Shown here: in pieces, positions 18,901-26,568 of the stretch
Layout: each line of letters starts with the position of its first letter
How positions within the stretch are numbered: the stretch's first letter is position 1
Assembly: GCF_007004725.1 (NCBI RefSeq)
Contig: NZ_ML660161.1
Span: 359,122-423,121, forward strand
Origin: Aliikangiella coralliicola
GTDB lineage: Bacteria > Pseudomonadota > Gammaproteobacteria > Enterobacterales > Kangiellaceae
DNA length: 64,000 bases
Direction of reading: 5' to 3'
Notes under the pieces: generated by a model
What the model saw: the letters and a program-made list of their open reading frames with translations, nothing else
Databases searched by the model: none
What the model was told of the DNA's origin: nothing
Translations under genes and position numbers: made by a program

Positions 18901-20040
18901 CATTATAAAATAACCATTTCAGATACTGGAATTGGTATTCCTGACAATAAACAAGACAAGGTGTTCGAACGATTTAACCGGGTTATTAGCGAAACTAGTG
19001 AGCAAGTTGTCGGTGCCGGAATTGGTCTGGCACTAGTTAAAGAGTTGGTTGAAGCGCATCAGGGGAGTATCGTGCTCACAAGCGAAGAGGGGAAGGGCAC
19101 TGAAGTTATCGTGACGTTACCGATAGTTAACGAAGTTAGCGCTGATGATGTCAATTTCCACTCCAATGATGAAGTCATAATGATGGAATTAGCCAGTGTG
19201 ACCGGGCAGGTAAACGAGCCGGAAAATGAATTGTTGGATAATGTCACTAACGACAAAAGAAGTTCTGTGCTGGTGATTGAAGACAATCAGGATATGCGTC
19301 ATTACATTGTGGAAAGTATTAAAAATGACTATCGCGTGCTTACCGCTAAGAACGGAGAAGAAGGTATTATGATCGCGACTTCAGAGATTCCGGATATTAT
19401 TATCAGTGATGTCATGATGCCAAAAATGGATGGCTATCAAGTGACTAAACGATTGCGAGAGCAAGATTCTACCAATCATATTCCGATAATATTATTGACC
19501 GCTCGGGGAGATAGGGAAAGTCGCTTAAAAGGTTGGTCTGAAAAAGCTGACGAGTACTTGACCAAACCTTTCGATACACAGGAGTTATTAATTCGGGTTG
19601 AAAACTTGTTAGAAATTAGAAGTATTTTACGACAGCGTTTTAATCAAACTGTATTTGATAAGAAAACCTGGTCTGAAAGTACCAATGAATCTAGTACCCG
19701 TTTGAGCCAATCGGAAATAAGAGGTCGACAATTCGTTGAGAAAATTGATTCAATTTTGAGTGAATGTTTTCAATCGCAAGAACTGAGAGTTGCTGATATT
19801 GTTGAGCAGTCGGGTATGAGCCACCGTCAACTATTGCGCAAATTTAATGCAATATTAAATATGACCTGTGCGGAATACATTAAGCGTTATCGTATTGAAA
19901 AAGCTTGTGAATTATTATCAGAGGGTCATACACCGGGTACAGTCTGGTTTAATGTCGGCTTTTCTTCACACAGTCACTTTGGGAAATGCTTTAAGGCACA
20001 ATATGGGTTTTCGCCTAGCGAATATCTGGAATCTCTTTAA
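15961..20040 (+). CDS. Hybrid two-component sensor-regulator (propeller, Y_Y_Y, kinase, receiver, AraC)
   Basis: The 1359-residue one-protein phosphorelay has a signal peptide or anchor (LGISVFFLGVINLSYA), then Reg_prop-type beta-propeller repeats (about 35-690; GLMWFGGARGLF, TIWVGAYGGIGRL, GGLWIGTFTNGLY). After these come a Y_Y_Y domain (about 700-770), a membrane helix near 780-800, HisKA with FANVSHEFRTPLTL (His near 846), and an ATPase domain with LLSNAVKYT and DTGIGIPD. A receiver follows (about 1103-1220, phosphoacceptor in IIISDVMMPKMDG), then a C-terminal AraC HTH. Proteins of this layout are best known from Bacteroidetes, where they sense oligosaccharides and control glycan-use loci. 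The start is the GTG at 15961, with AGGA 8 nt upstream. Candidate targets nearby are the glycosidase at 22352 and the beta-helix protein at 58611, by inference only. Confidence 0.95.
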   Translation: MRLVQLTNIRYFLGISVFFLGVINLSYASPVLKFRHLGTEQGLPEGAIFSTVQDKNGLMWFGGARGLFSYDGYQFTRYQDTSGRKSATLNYVRSVYIDANSTIWVGAYGGIGRLNPYTQSIERIDIAVNSELTISDFAVHSFLKTSSGEVWLGANKGIVRLNHDLTKVIEFNPDALPFNSSPRVRALIETDDNHILVGARSGLAIQHKGKESFELFDAPEAVNDDFQVQTIFRRKNGTLIAGTNNGLYQILVSSKKLVPVLSELSGKYVMSISEDNHGGLWIGTFTNGLYYFDAEGVDSRRAMTTKNVSSTFIDSSGVLWASEAESGIYFLDPITTKFQLFNDNKTSIKCLESTWVSAIYTDPSGSLWLGTRKGLVVVNFEKDLCKIFKSNSEIGSALSGNKISSIFPDNQNSKLIYVTSENGNDTINTETLEVVKDYRFHSERLGVYDTFNIENKGMYIATFSGLFFRDLKSGNIQKVQSDDPKLDGNLYFKIYKDSHDNLFFTSWKGLTKLAENGKIVTVDWNDSNIRDPWAKVYLDENDHIWVGINHLGLFRYDTKGNQLAAYKDKKALHAINGFVSILGSKDGSLWISSVEGISHLDPKSKHIHNYNRSDGLPDGSFNSFGLHSKDDYLYFGSTKGFLRFNPESINRNKIPPKLLLANFLYANNIIKVGEKSGEFSLKHPISQLKELELSYKDHTFGFEFAALHYANPDKNQYAYKLENWDEDWNYTTAKYRRANYSNLPAGDYVFKFKASNNHGVWSPKPLALKVRILPPPWATPWAYAIYSISFILLIFAFIKLRTHALEKRATKLETSVIKRTEELAEEKSKVEYLLSRKNEEFANVSHEFRTPLTLILGPARQLLDKPENNPQGKLQVIQRNGYRLLRMVDQLLNLETFRVKSISPKVPQAFASTIKLIAEAFIEVAAEKSIKLSIKQLDELYFEFTQDALEKIILNLLSNAVKYTQPGGSVSIEAVRTQNNHYKITISDTGIGIPDNKQDKVFERFNRVISETSEQVVGAGIGLALVKELVEAHQGSIVLTSEEGKGTEVIVTLPIVNEVSADDVNFHSNDEVIMMELASVTGQVNEPENELLDNVTNDKRSSVLVIEDNQDMRHYIVESIKNDYRVLTAKNGEEGIMIATSEIPDIIISDVMMPKMDGYQVTKRLREQDSTNHIPIILLTARGDRESRLKGWSEKADEYLTKPFDTQELLIRVENLLEIRSILRQRFNQTVFDKKTWSESTNESSTRLSQSEIRGRQFVEKIDSILSECFQSQELRVADIVEQSGMSHRQLLRKFNAILNMTCAEYIKRYRIEKACELLSEGHTPGTVWFNVGFSSHSHFGKCFKAQYGFSPSEYLESL

Positions 20041-20060
20041 CTATCCAGAGTTGAGGCTAA

Positions 20061-20510
20061 TTATCGAGAAAAGCCATATCCCAGAGAGGTAATTTCAACG
20101 GCAATTCCGTCAACAAAGCGCACTTTCTGGACGAGCCTGCGAGGGCCGAAGTCATAGGTCCATTCTTCTATTTGTATTTCCTGCTCGTCTTCATGACTAA
20201 TTTCGGTTTGGCTGCTTGCACTGCGATAACCGACATATTTTTGATAGTGATACTTACCAGTTCGTTGATTATCAGATTCATGGCTGTCGTCATCGTGAGT
20301 GTGATATTCCCACTTGTGTTTGTGCTTTGAGCTGATTGATGCAGTTCGATAGACCACGCTTTTCTCAACAAAATCCGGCTCACCGCAAAGCTTGAGAAAT
20401 TTGTACTGGCTGTCGCCTTTATTAGCCAGCTTTGAATTGCAACGTATTGCAGAAGCTGAATTGGCAAAAAGAAGTGCAATGATGATAAAGGAGAAGTGGC
20501 TAATTTTCAC
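20061..20510 (-). CDS. DUF2845 family secreted protein
   Basis: This is a 149-residue exported protein. A signal peptide (ISHFSFIIIALLFANSASA) precedes a mature domain that starts IRCNSKLANKGDS and has LKLCGEPDFVEKS, the Cys-Gly-x-Pro pattern of DUF2845. The later EEWTYDFGPRRLVQKVRFVDG is also typical. A His/Ser-rich stretch (KHKHKWEYHTHDDDSHES) could bind metal. I chose the GTG at 20510, just after GGGAAC. A TTG at 20522 is also in frame. It converges on the hybrid sensor with only 20 bp between stop codons. The function of the family is unknown. Confidence 0.8.
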   Translation of the reverse strand: MKISHFSFIIIALLFANSASAIRCNSKLANKGDSQYKFLKLCGEPDFVEKSVVYRTASISSKHKHKWEYHTHDDDSHESDNQRTGKYHYQKYVGYRSASSQTEISHEDEQEIQIEEWTYDFGPRRLVQKVRFVDGIAVEITSLGYGFSR

Positions 20511-20787
20511 GTTAGTTCCCAAGCGAATCGTTATTGGCTCAACGGATAAAAAATACTGCCTGAAGATTCCTGAATGTAAGCTGAATTAGACTTTGGACTT
20601 CGGCAGACGAGCATCGCTCAGATAATATCCTCGACCCCTCCTTTGTCAAAGGCTAGAGCATTACAGAAAGCGATGTTTAAGTTCCTGCTCTGGATTCATT
20701 TTGGGAACGGCTATTTAGGCTATACTATATCTCGTTATTACGAATTTAACTTTCCTTATTGATATCGACAGGTCAACTTCACGGGTT

Positions 20788-21630
20788 ATGCGCTACTTCG
20801 AATTCACACCGCCTGCACCTCTTCATAGATATGTTGAGAAAGTCTGGCATTGTGAGGCGGATCACCATGAGTTCCAATGTTGGTCCGCGCCAATGCTTAA
20901 TCATGAGCTGGTAATTAATTTTTCGGAGTATTATCACTTCCAGGCCGTTAAGAATGGCTGCGCATTAATGGCCAACTTTCAGAACCCTAATGCGTGGATT
21001 AATGGTATACAAACCAGGCCGATTAACATCGAAAGCAAAGGCAAGCACGAAATGATGGGGGTGTTATTCAAGGCACATGGGTTAAAAGCGTTTACTAAAT
21101 TTCACTCTGGTGAGTTTGAACAACAATTTATCGATCCGCTGTTGATTTTTGGAGCTGGCTTTAATGAACTGGTTGAAAAGCTTTATCTGGAGCAAAATAT
21201 TCAGGGGCGGTATGAGCACCTGTGTGAGTTTTTAATTGAGTGCTATATTCATACTGAAATGCCGAAATATCTGGAGAGCTGCTTGCATTATTTTGCCAAT
21301 GAAAATGATCAGATGGTCACTGTTAAGAATGCCTGCGATCAGTTTTCTATTTCAAATAAATCACTAGTTTCATCGTTTAATAAACACATTGGCATCACCC
21401 CGTTGAAATTTATTAACCTAACTCGCGTGAACCAGGCGATTCGAATGCTTTGCAACAATCCCAATCAATCATTAACAGAACTAGCGTTCAAGCTCCATTA
21501 TGCGGACCAGGCTCACTTCACAAAATCATTTAAGGCTGCCGTTGGTTTTTCTCCCTCAGAATATCTGCAAGCCTATTCGAACAGTCGTATCGAATCAGAT
21601 GCCCCTAACCTGATTTTTCAACCAGGGTAA
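20788..21630 (+). CDS. AraC family transcriptional regulator
   Basis: The protein is 280 residues. The C-terminal AraC/XylS double HTH (about residues 180-270) includes ACDQFSISNKSLVSSFNKHIGITP and LTELAFKLHYADQAHFTKSFK, ending with the canonical GFSPSEYLQ. The N-terminal part, FTPPAPLHRYVEKVWHCEA, resembles the DUF6597 sensor domain of regulators often annotated in stress or antibiotic resistance contexts. The start ATG follows GGGTT and has no strong Shine-Dalgarno. The next gene on the same strand, a VOC protein 109 bp downstream, is a plausible target or partner. Confidence 0.9.
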   Translation: MRYFEFTPPAPLHRYVEKVWHCEADHHEFQCWSAPMLNHELVINFSEYYHFQAVKNGCALMANFQNPNAWINGIQTRPINIESKGKHEMMGVLFKAHGLKAFTKFHSGEFEQQFIDPLLIFGAGFNELVEKLYLEQNIQGRYEHLCEFLIECYIHTEMPKYLESCLHYFANENDQMVTVKNACDQFSISNKSLVSSFNKHIGITPLKFINLTRVNQAIRMLCNNPNQSLTELAFKLHYADQAHFTKSFKAAVGFSPSEYLQAYSNSRIESDAPNLIFQPG

Positions 21631-21739
21631 GAAATATACAAGCGATTCTCTGGCGATCATGTATTCTGGCTAATATGAAGAACGCGTATTTTACTTTGAT
21701 AGTTGCGTTTGTATTTATGACGAAAGCAGAGAGGGTACT

Positions 21740-22210
21740 ATGAGCAAAACTGAAAAGTCGCGAGACCTAAAATCGGACTCAAGTCAAAATGAGCAGATAG
21801 GAAGGGTAACTGGAATTGGCGGTGTCTTTTTCAAAACAAAAGATAAACAAAGAATTAAAGATTGGTACCAGTCTCATCTGGGGTTAAATACTGATCAATA
21901 TGGCACCAACTTCGAATGGCGTCAGGGAAGCGATGCTAGCAAAAAAGGTTTTACACAATGGAGCCCTTTTGCTGAAAGTAGTGAATATTTTGCGCCGTCG
22001 GAAAAGGATTTTATGATTAACTATCGAGTGAAAAATATTGAAAATTTAGTTGCACAGTTAGCGAGAGAAAAAGTCACTATTCTTGATGAAATCGAAGTTT
22101 GTGAATATGGTAAGTTTGTTCATATTCTTGATGTTGACGGCAACAAAATTGAACTATGGGAGCCGAATGATATTGAGTATGACAAGATTGTTGAAGGCCG
22201 TACGCTGTAA
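21740..22210 (+). CDS. VOC (glyoxalase/bleomycin resistance) family protein
   Basis: The 156-residue protein has paired beta-alpha-beta-beta-beta modules of the vicinal oxygen chelate fold. GIGGVFFKTKDKQRIKDWYQ begins module one. The C-terminal GKFVHILDVDGNKIELWEP carries the metal-ligand Glu and the signature D-DG-NKIELW. Family members include lyases, dioxygenases and resistance proteins, and the substrate cannot be read from the sequence. The first ~25 residues are charged and non-conserved in character. A Shine-Dalgarno, GAGAGGG, lies 7 nt before the ATG. The gene follows the AraC regulator and is probably under its control. Confidence 0.87.
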   Translation: MSKTEKSRDLKSDSSQNEQIGRVTGIGGVFFKTKDKQRIKDWYQSHLGLNTDQYGTNFEWRQGSDASKKGFTQWSPFAESSEYFAPSEKDFMINYRVKNIENLVAQLAREKVTILDEIEVCEYGKFVHILDVDGNKIELWEPNDIEYDKIVEGRTL

Positions 22211-22257
22211 ACACACTGGTTGGATTTTAATTAAAGTGTCAACATTAAGTGTGTAGC

Positions 22258-22303
22258 GCCATCAGCGAGAGAGTATTAGTTATCTTTATCTCAAACTGAT
22301 GGC
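22258..22303 (+). terminator. Candidate terminator hairpin after the VOC gene
   Basis: GCCATCAG at 22258-22265 pairs with CTGATGGC at 22296-22303, and GGGTTTT follows. The 30-nt loop is long, so the call is weak. It sits between convergent genes, where a terminator is expected. Confidence 0.4.
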
Positions 22304-22351
22304 GGGTTTTCTGGGCAAATAGTTCACCTGAGCTCTTAATCTAGAACAAGG

Positions 22352-23458
22352 TTACTTGTACGCTTGAGTGATTGAAGCAACCATATCTTTCGCGGTCAGA
22401 GAATCCACTGGATATTGTTCACCACCGCCCGGTACATAACCTGCAGGGATGGCCCCATACTCGCTGATATTACCGCTATATTTGTATGCGCCGAATGTGG
22501 CTTCGGTACCGGTTTTTACGGCTGACTGGTTGAGGAACTGGAAGACACAAGTGCCCAGAAAATTCCCTGAAGGCGCAGTATTTTTTAATTGATCCGCAAC
22601 ATAATCAGCTTGATCTTTTTCGGTTGACGGGTAGCCATTGGGTACTAAGTTGATTCCCATTTCACTGAAGAAAAACGGTAAATCGGGAAAATACTGTGGG
22701 AAGGTCGTATCAACGTAATTTTTCAAAAAGCTACCAGTATTAAAGCTGTTCACTGAGGCGATGAATCGGTCGTCCCAGGTCGATGTAAGTCCAGCGGCGG
22801 TAAATGCTTGTTGCAGTGTTTGTAATGCTGAAATTGCAGGTGCATTAGGAATACTGTGAACAGCAAAAGAGACCGGCGATGTGATAGGTAGCAAGTTACT
22901 GCTCGGTACGCCGAGACCTTTTTCCGCGTCGAGAAGATAGCTTATCGCTGTCGCAACATCCGCGGCAGTGAAAGAAGTGGCCAGGTCATACTCATTACCT
23001 ATTCCCCAAATAGCGGCTCCGTTAGGTTTGGTGCTAGCACCGGCTGCATAAACCTCGGTCACCATGCTTTTGATTTGGCTTTTTACCTGGGTATTTCCCT
23101 GGTTAATTTGTTCCAGAAAATAATTCGAGATAGGAACAAAAACTTTAATTCCTTCGTTTTCGCAGGCATTTAAAAACGGAACATGGTCGCGTTGATAATC
23201 TCCTGGCGTGCTTCCCGGTGCCGGCGGGACGCTCCAGTTATACAAATGAACAAAGTTAACACCGAGATTTGTTGATAAATTGTTTAGATCATTGCGCCCA
23301 CGGGCACTGGTTCCCCACAATAAACTAAAATCACTATTGTAGTAGTCACTGTCAAAATATTTCGGTAATGGGACCGGCGTATCATCAGATGGCGTCGGTT
23401 GGTAGCAAACACCCTGAATGGGCGATAAAGCAAGACGTGGATCAGTTTTACTAGTCAT
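22352..23458 (-). CDS. Glycoside hydrolase-like TIM barrel protein (clan GH-A), cytoplasmic
   Basis: The 368-residue protein has the layout of clan GH-A glycosidases and transglycosidases. NFVHLYNW and ENEGIKVFVPISNY mark early barrel strands. WGIGNEYDL contains a strand-4 Asn-Glu pair typical of the acid/base. PFFFSEMGIN has a strand-7 Glu typical of the nucleophile. It somewhat resembles GH17/GH72 glucan-modifying enzymes, but the family is not certain. No signal peptide is seen, so it is probably cytoplasmic or non-classically exported. The ATG at 23458 follows AAGGGAA 7 nt upstream; the frame extends to 23524, but that longer start has less support. It could be a target of the hybrid sensor upstream. 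Confidence 0.75.
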   Translation of the reverse strand: MTSKTDPRLALSPIQGVCYQPTPSDDTPVPLPKYFDSDYYNSDFSLLWGTSARGRNDLNNLSTNLGVNFVHLYNWSVPPAPGSTPGDYQRDHVPFLNACENEGIKVFVPISNYFLEQINQGNTQVKSQIKSMVTEVYAAGASTKPNGAAIWGIGNEYDLATSFTAADVATAISYLLDAEKGLGVPSSNLLPITSPVSFAVHSIPNAPAISALQTLQQAFTAAGLTSTWDDRFIASVNSFNTGSFLKNYVDTTFPQYFPDLPFFFSEMGINLVPNGYPSTEKDQADYVADQLKNTAPSGNFLGTCVFQFLNQSAVKTGTEATFGAYKYSGNISEYGAIPAGYVPGGGEQYPVDSLTAKDMVASITQAYK

Positions 23459-23703
23459 AATAATTTCCCTTTTATCTGGTTGAAAGAGCACGGTTATAAA
23501 CCAGTACAAGTGTTGTCTACCCATTACGACAACGCAATTACGCGATGAGATAAAAAATGAACTACTTTTATAGAGTATTTTTCGATCTCTATTACGAAGG
23601 AAAATACCTAATCGTCACTGAGTGCCAATTAATTTGAGCTGTGACACTGGTTCTAACAGTGATATTCTTAATCCATGTAGAAACAATTGAATTTTAGATA
23701 CTT

Positions 23704-25050
23704 ATGCCCTGCATTTTGGTCATAGACGATCGTGCTGAGATAACTTTAAGCCTGTCAATGGTGTTAGGTGACAATGGTTTTGAGGTGATTGAAGCGGAAA
23801 ATCCCCAGGTTGCCCAAGCTAAAGTTAAAGACAATGAAATTGATTTGATCTTGTTGGATATGAACTACGCATTAGATACAACATCAGGCGAAGAAGGTCT
23901 GAGTTTCCTGAAGTGGATGCAGGAGTCGGGTATTAACATTCCCACCGTTGCAATGACGGCTTGGTCAAACGTCGATCTGGCGGTACGAGCTATGCAGTTA
24001 GGTGCTTGTGATTTTATCGAAAAACCATGGAAAAATAAGCGGTTATTGCAAATTGTCCAACAGCAACTAGCCTATTGCCAGTTACAGACTGAAAACTCAA
24101 AACTAAAGCAGCAACTGGCTCAACCAGACGACACCAAATATCAATGGCAGTCGGACTGTATGCAATTACTCTTCCAGCAGATTGCCACTGTTGCGAGCAC
24201 GGATGTGAATGTATTGCTCACCGGAGACAACGGTACGGGCAAAAGTGAAATTGCTAAACATGTCCATCAATTGTCAACGCGAAAAGAGCAGCCGCTGATT
24301 TCGGTTAACATGGGGGCTATTTCAGAGTCACTATTTGAAAGTGAAATGTTTGGTCACAAAAAAGGTGCGTTTACTGACGCTAAAAACAACAGAATTGGTC
24401 GATTTGAATTAGCCGAATCCGGTTCATTGTTTTTGGATGAAATTGCTAATATTCCTTTGTCTCAACAGGCGAAACTCTTACGAGTGTTAGAAACAGGCGA
24501 ATACGAAGTTTTAGGCTCCAGTCGAACAAAACATACCGATGTTCGAATTATTAGCGCAACAAATGGTGACATTGAGAAGTTAATCGAGAGTGAATCATTT
24601 AGAGAAGATCTTTATTATCGGTTGAATACCATTGAGTTTCATGTGCCTTCTTTAAAAGAGCGCCACAGCGATATTTTGCCGCTAGCAAAATTTTTCATTC
24701 GTCAATTTTCTAACAAATACAATCGAGATGATTTCTCGCTGAGTGAGTCGGCCCAAATTGCTTTAACAGATTATCATTGGCCTGGAAATATTCGAGAACT
24801 CAGTCACTTGATTGAAAGAGCTGTTTTACTCACTCAGCATAAAAAAATTGAAGCGGAAGATTTAAATCTTTCTATGAAAAAGTCGTCTGAAACACTACCA
24901 CTGATGACTTTGGAAGAAGCGGAAATTCATTTAATAGAACTGGCATTAAATAAAACACAAAAAAACATTCCCAAGGCTGCGAAGCTTCTCGGGTTGACTA
25001 AATCATCTCTGTACCGTCGTTTGGATAAATATGAGCGTTTTCAAAGTTAA
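23704..25050 (+). CDS. NtrC-family sigma-54-dependent response regulator
   Basis: This activator of sigma-54 promoters is 448 residues. It has an N-terminal receiver (acidic pair IDDR, phosphoacceptor in LILLDMNYA near residue 57, Lys in EKPW), then an AAA+ domain with Walker A GDNGTGKSE, the sigma-54-contacting loop GAFTDA (a known variant of GAFTGA) and Walker B GSLFLDEIANI. A Fis-type HTH ends the protein (PKAAKLLGLTKSSLYRRLDKYE). It overlaps the kinase gene by 20 nt, so the two are translationally coupled. A sigma-54 promoter with possible activator sites lies just before the ABC export operon downstream (26382-26496), making that operon the likely target. Confidence 0.96.
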   Translation: MPCILVIDDRAEITLSLSMVLGDNGFEVIEAENPQVAQAKVKDNEIDLILLDMNYALDTTSGEEGLSFLKWMQESGINIPTVAMTAWSNVDLAVRAMQLGACDFIEKPWKNKRLLQIVQQQLAYCQLQTENSKLKQQLAQPDDTKYQWQSDCMQLLFQQIATVASTDVNVLLTGDNGTGKSEIAKHVHQLSTRKEQPLISVNMGAISESLFESEMFGHKKGAFTDAKNNRIGRFELAESGSLFLDEIANIPLSQQAKLLRVLETGEYEVLGSSRTKHTDVRIISATNGDIEKLIESESFREDLYYRLNTIEFHVPSLKERHSDILPLAKFFIRQFSNKYNRDDFSLSESAQIALTDYHWPGNIRELSHLIERAVLLTQHKKIEAEDLNLSMKKSSETLPLMTLEEAEIHLIELALNKTQKNIPKAAKLLGLTKSSLYRRLDKYERFQS

Positions 25051-26305
25051 CTCACTAGAACGCTTTGTCACCGCAAGTCTATTGGTAATTGGATTGCCGT
25101 TTGCGGCATTTTTAGGACTGTGGGGGTGGTCGCAAGATATTTCACCCATCATTATTATCGTTGGTGAAGTTGTCTTATTGTTGGCTTTATTCCGTTACAC
25201 GTTGCATTTTCGTTATCGTATCATTACCGCATTTAACCGCGCCACGTTGCATCTGGATGCAATTAACCAGGAAGATTATAATCAACAGGCTAAGTCTGCC
25301 TTTACACACGGGAAAGTTAAAGAATTTCATCGACAACTCAATGTCTTGAGTAACCAGTTACAGCGTAAAAAATCTCGATATGATCAACATGCTTTTTTAG
25401 TGTATCAATTGATTGAGCAGCTAGATACGCCTATTTTAGTGCTAAACCATAAACTTCAACTTGTATTCGGTAATACTGTTTTTCAACAACTATTCGGTCA
25501 GCCGTGGCAAATGCTCAGACACGCATTACCGACTTTATTGGGATTAGAGAAACAAGAACAGTGGCAATTTCTTGATAATGAAAAAAACAAACAATGGCAG
25601 ATCCGGCAGAGTGAATTTATCGACGATGGTGAAACTCACCAGTTGCTAATCTTTGTCAATATTGAGTCAGCGCTAAGAGAAAGTCAGCTTAATGCCTTTC
25701 AGCAAATTATCCGAGTGTTGGGGCATGAAATTAGAAATTCATTAACGCCAGTTTCTTCATTGTCCGAAAGTCTTGCTGATAAAACCAGTAATTCAAGAGA
25801 CAAAGTTGCGCTGGGTGTGATCAGCGAAAGGTGTCAGCACTTACAAGAGTTTGTAGACCGTTACGCCTCACTTTCACAACATTTAAAGCTGAATTGCCAA
25901 TGGTTTGAGACTGGCCCAGTTTTGGACAGAGTTTCGGCTCTGTTTACCCCAGACAAGCTCGATTTCGAATTATTTGCTGAGCGAATATGGGGCGATCAGA
26001 CTTTTATCGAACAGGTGATAATCAACCTGGTAAAGAATGCGTTTGAAGCTGATGCAAGCCAGATTAAAGTGATAATCGATGAGGCCGAACAGCAGAGCCG
26101 GATTCGTATCATTGACGATGGTCATGGATTTGCCAACCTGGAAAATTTGTTTATTCCTCTCTACACCACCAAACAACAAGGACAAGGAATTGGGCTGAGT
26201 TTTTGCCAAAATGTTGTGGAACAGCATCAAGGTACTATCAAGCTTGTGAATAATAAAGGCCAGGGAGTCACAGTAACCATTCTTTTACCTAAGCCAATTC
26301 ATTAG
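25031..26305 (+). CDS. NtrB/NtrY-like sensor histidine kinase
   Basis: This is the partner kinase of the upstream NtrC-type regulator, 424 residues long. Two closely spaced N-terminal helices (about 13-32 and 35-53) leave almost no periplasmic loop, so the signal is probably sensed in the membrane or cytoplasm. A PAS-like region (LIEQLDTPILVLNHKLQLVFGN) follows, then the H-box IIRVLGHEIRNSLTPVS, N-box IINLVKNAFEA, G1 IDDGHGF and G2 GQGIGLSFCQNVV. Kinases with HE(I/L)RNSLTP usually pair with sigma-54 activators. An efflux-linked, intramembrane-sensing system for envelope stress is a plausible reading, but the signal is not known. Confidence 0.93.
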   Translation: MSVFKVNSLERFVTASLLVIGLPFAAFLGLWGWSQDISPIIIIVGEVVLLLALFRYTLHFRYRIITAFNRATLHLDAINQEDYNQQAKSAFTHGKVKEFHRQLNVLSNQLQRKKSRYDQHAFLVYQLIEQLDTPILVLNHKLQLVFGNTVFQQLFGQPWQMLRHALPTLLGLEKQEQWQFLDNEKNKQWQIRQSEFIDDGETHQLLIFVNIESALRESQLNAFQQIIRVLGHEIRNSLTPVSSLSESLADKTSNSRDKVALGVISERCQHLQEFVDRYASLSQHLKLNCQWFETGPVLDRVSALFTPDKLDFELFAERIWGDQTFIEQVIINLVKNAFEADASQIKVIIDEAEQQSRIRIIDDGHGFANLENLFIPLYTTKQQGQGIGLSFCQNVVEQHQGTIKLVNNKGQGVTVTILLPKPIH

Positions 26306-26381
26306 CATCAAGTGGGCCAGTTTCAAGTTCGTTTTGGGTACTTCAGCTCGGATTGATTGAATCGGACTAATTAATGTTACG

Positions 26382-26416
26382 CAGTTCGGTTTCGGAAAAA
26401 ACAGTTCGCTATCGGA
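26382..26416 (+). promoter_or_regulatory. Tandem 15-bp direct repeats, candidate NtrC-type activator sites
   Basis: CAGTTCGGTTTCGGA (26382-26396) and CAGTTCGCTATCGGA (26402-26416) start exactly 20 bp apart, about two helical turns. A looser relative, CAGCTCGGATTGATTGAATCGGA, is split around 26345-26366. They lie 65-100 bp upstream of the sigma-54 core, where enhancer-binding proteins usually bind. Binding is inferred from position and repetition only. Confidence 0.5.
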
Positions 26417-26479
26417 CTTTCACAACGAGTCATCCTCACTATTTCTAGCTAAGCTTTTGAAAAATCAACAATAATAAAG

Positions 26480-26496
26480 TTGGCACACATTTAGCT
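26480..26496 (+). promoter_or_regulatory. Sigma-54 (-24/-12) promoter of the export operon
   Basis: TTGGCACACATTTAGCT contains the full -24 element TGGCAC and a -12 GC dinucleotide at the exact consensus spacing. The only deviation is TAGCT instead of TTGCT. Transcription should begin near 26507, about 60 bp before the HlyD-family gene. The upstream gene pair encodes an NtrC-type activator and its kinase, which fits. Confidence 0.8.
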
Positions 26497-26568
26497 AAGC
26501 TGTTGTTATCTTAACTAAGTAACTTTCCGTTGAATATTAATTCAACCATTGATAACAGAGCGAGTTGA

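Noticed and set aside
20697-20726. Sigma-70 promoter upstream of the AraC gene, based on TATACT
   Set aside because: The -10 looks acceptable but no -35 element sits at 16-18 bp, so I do not report it as a feature.
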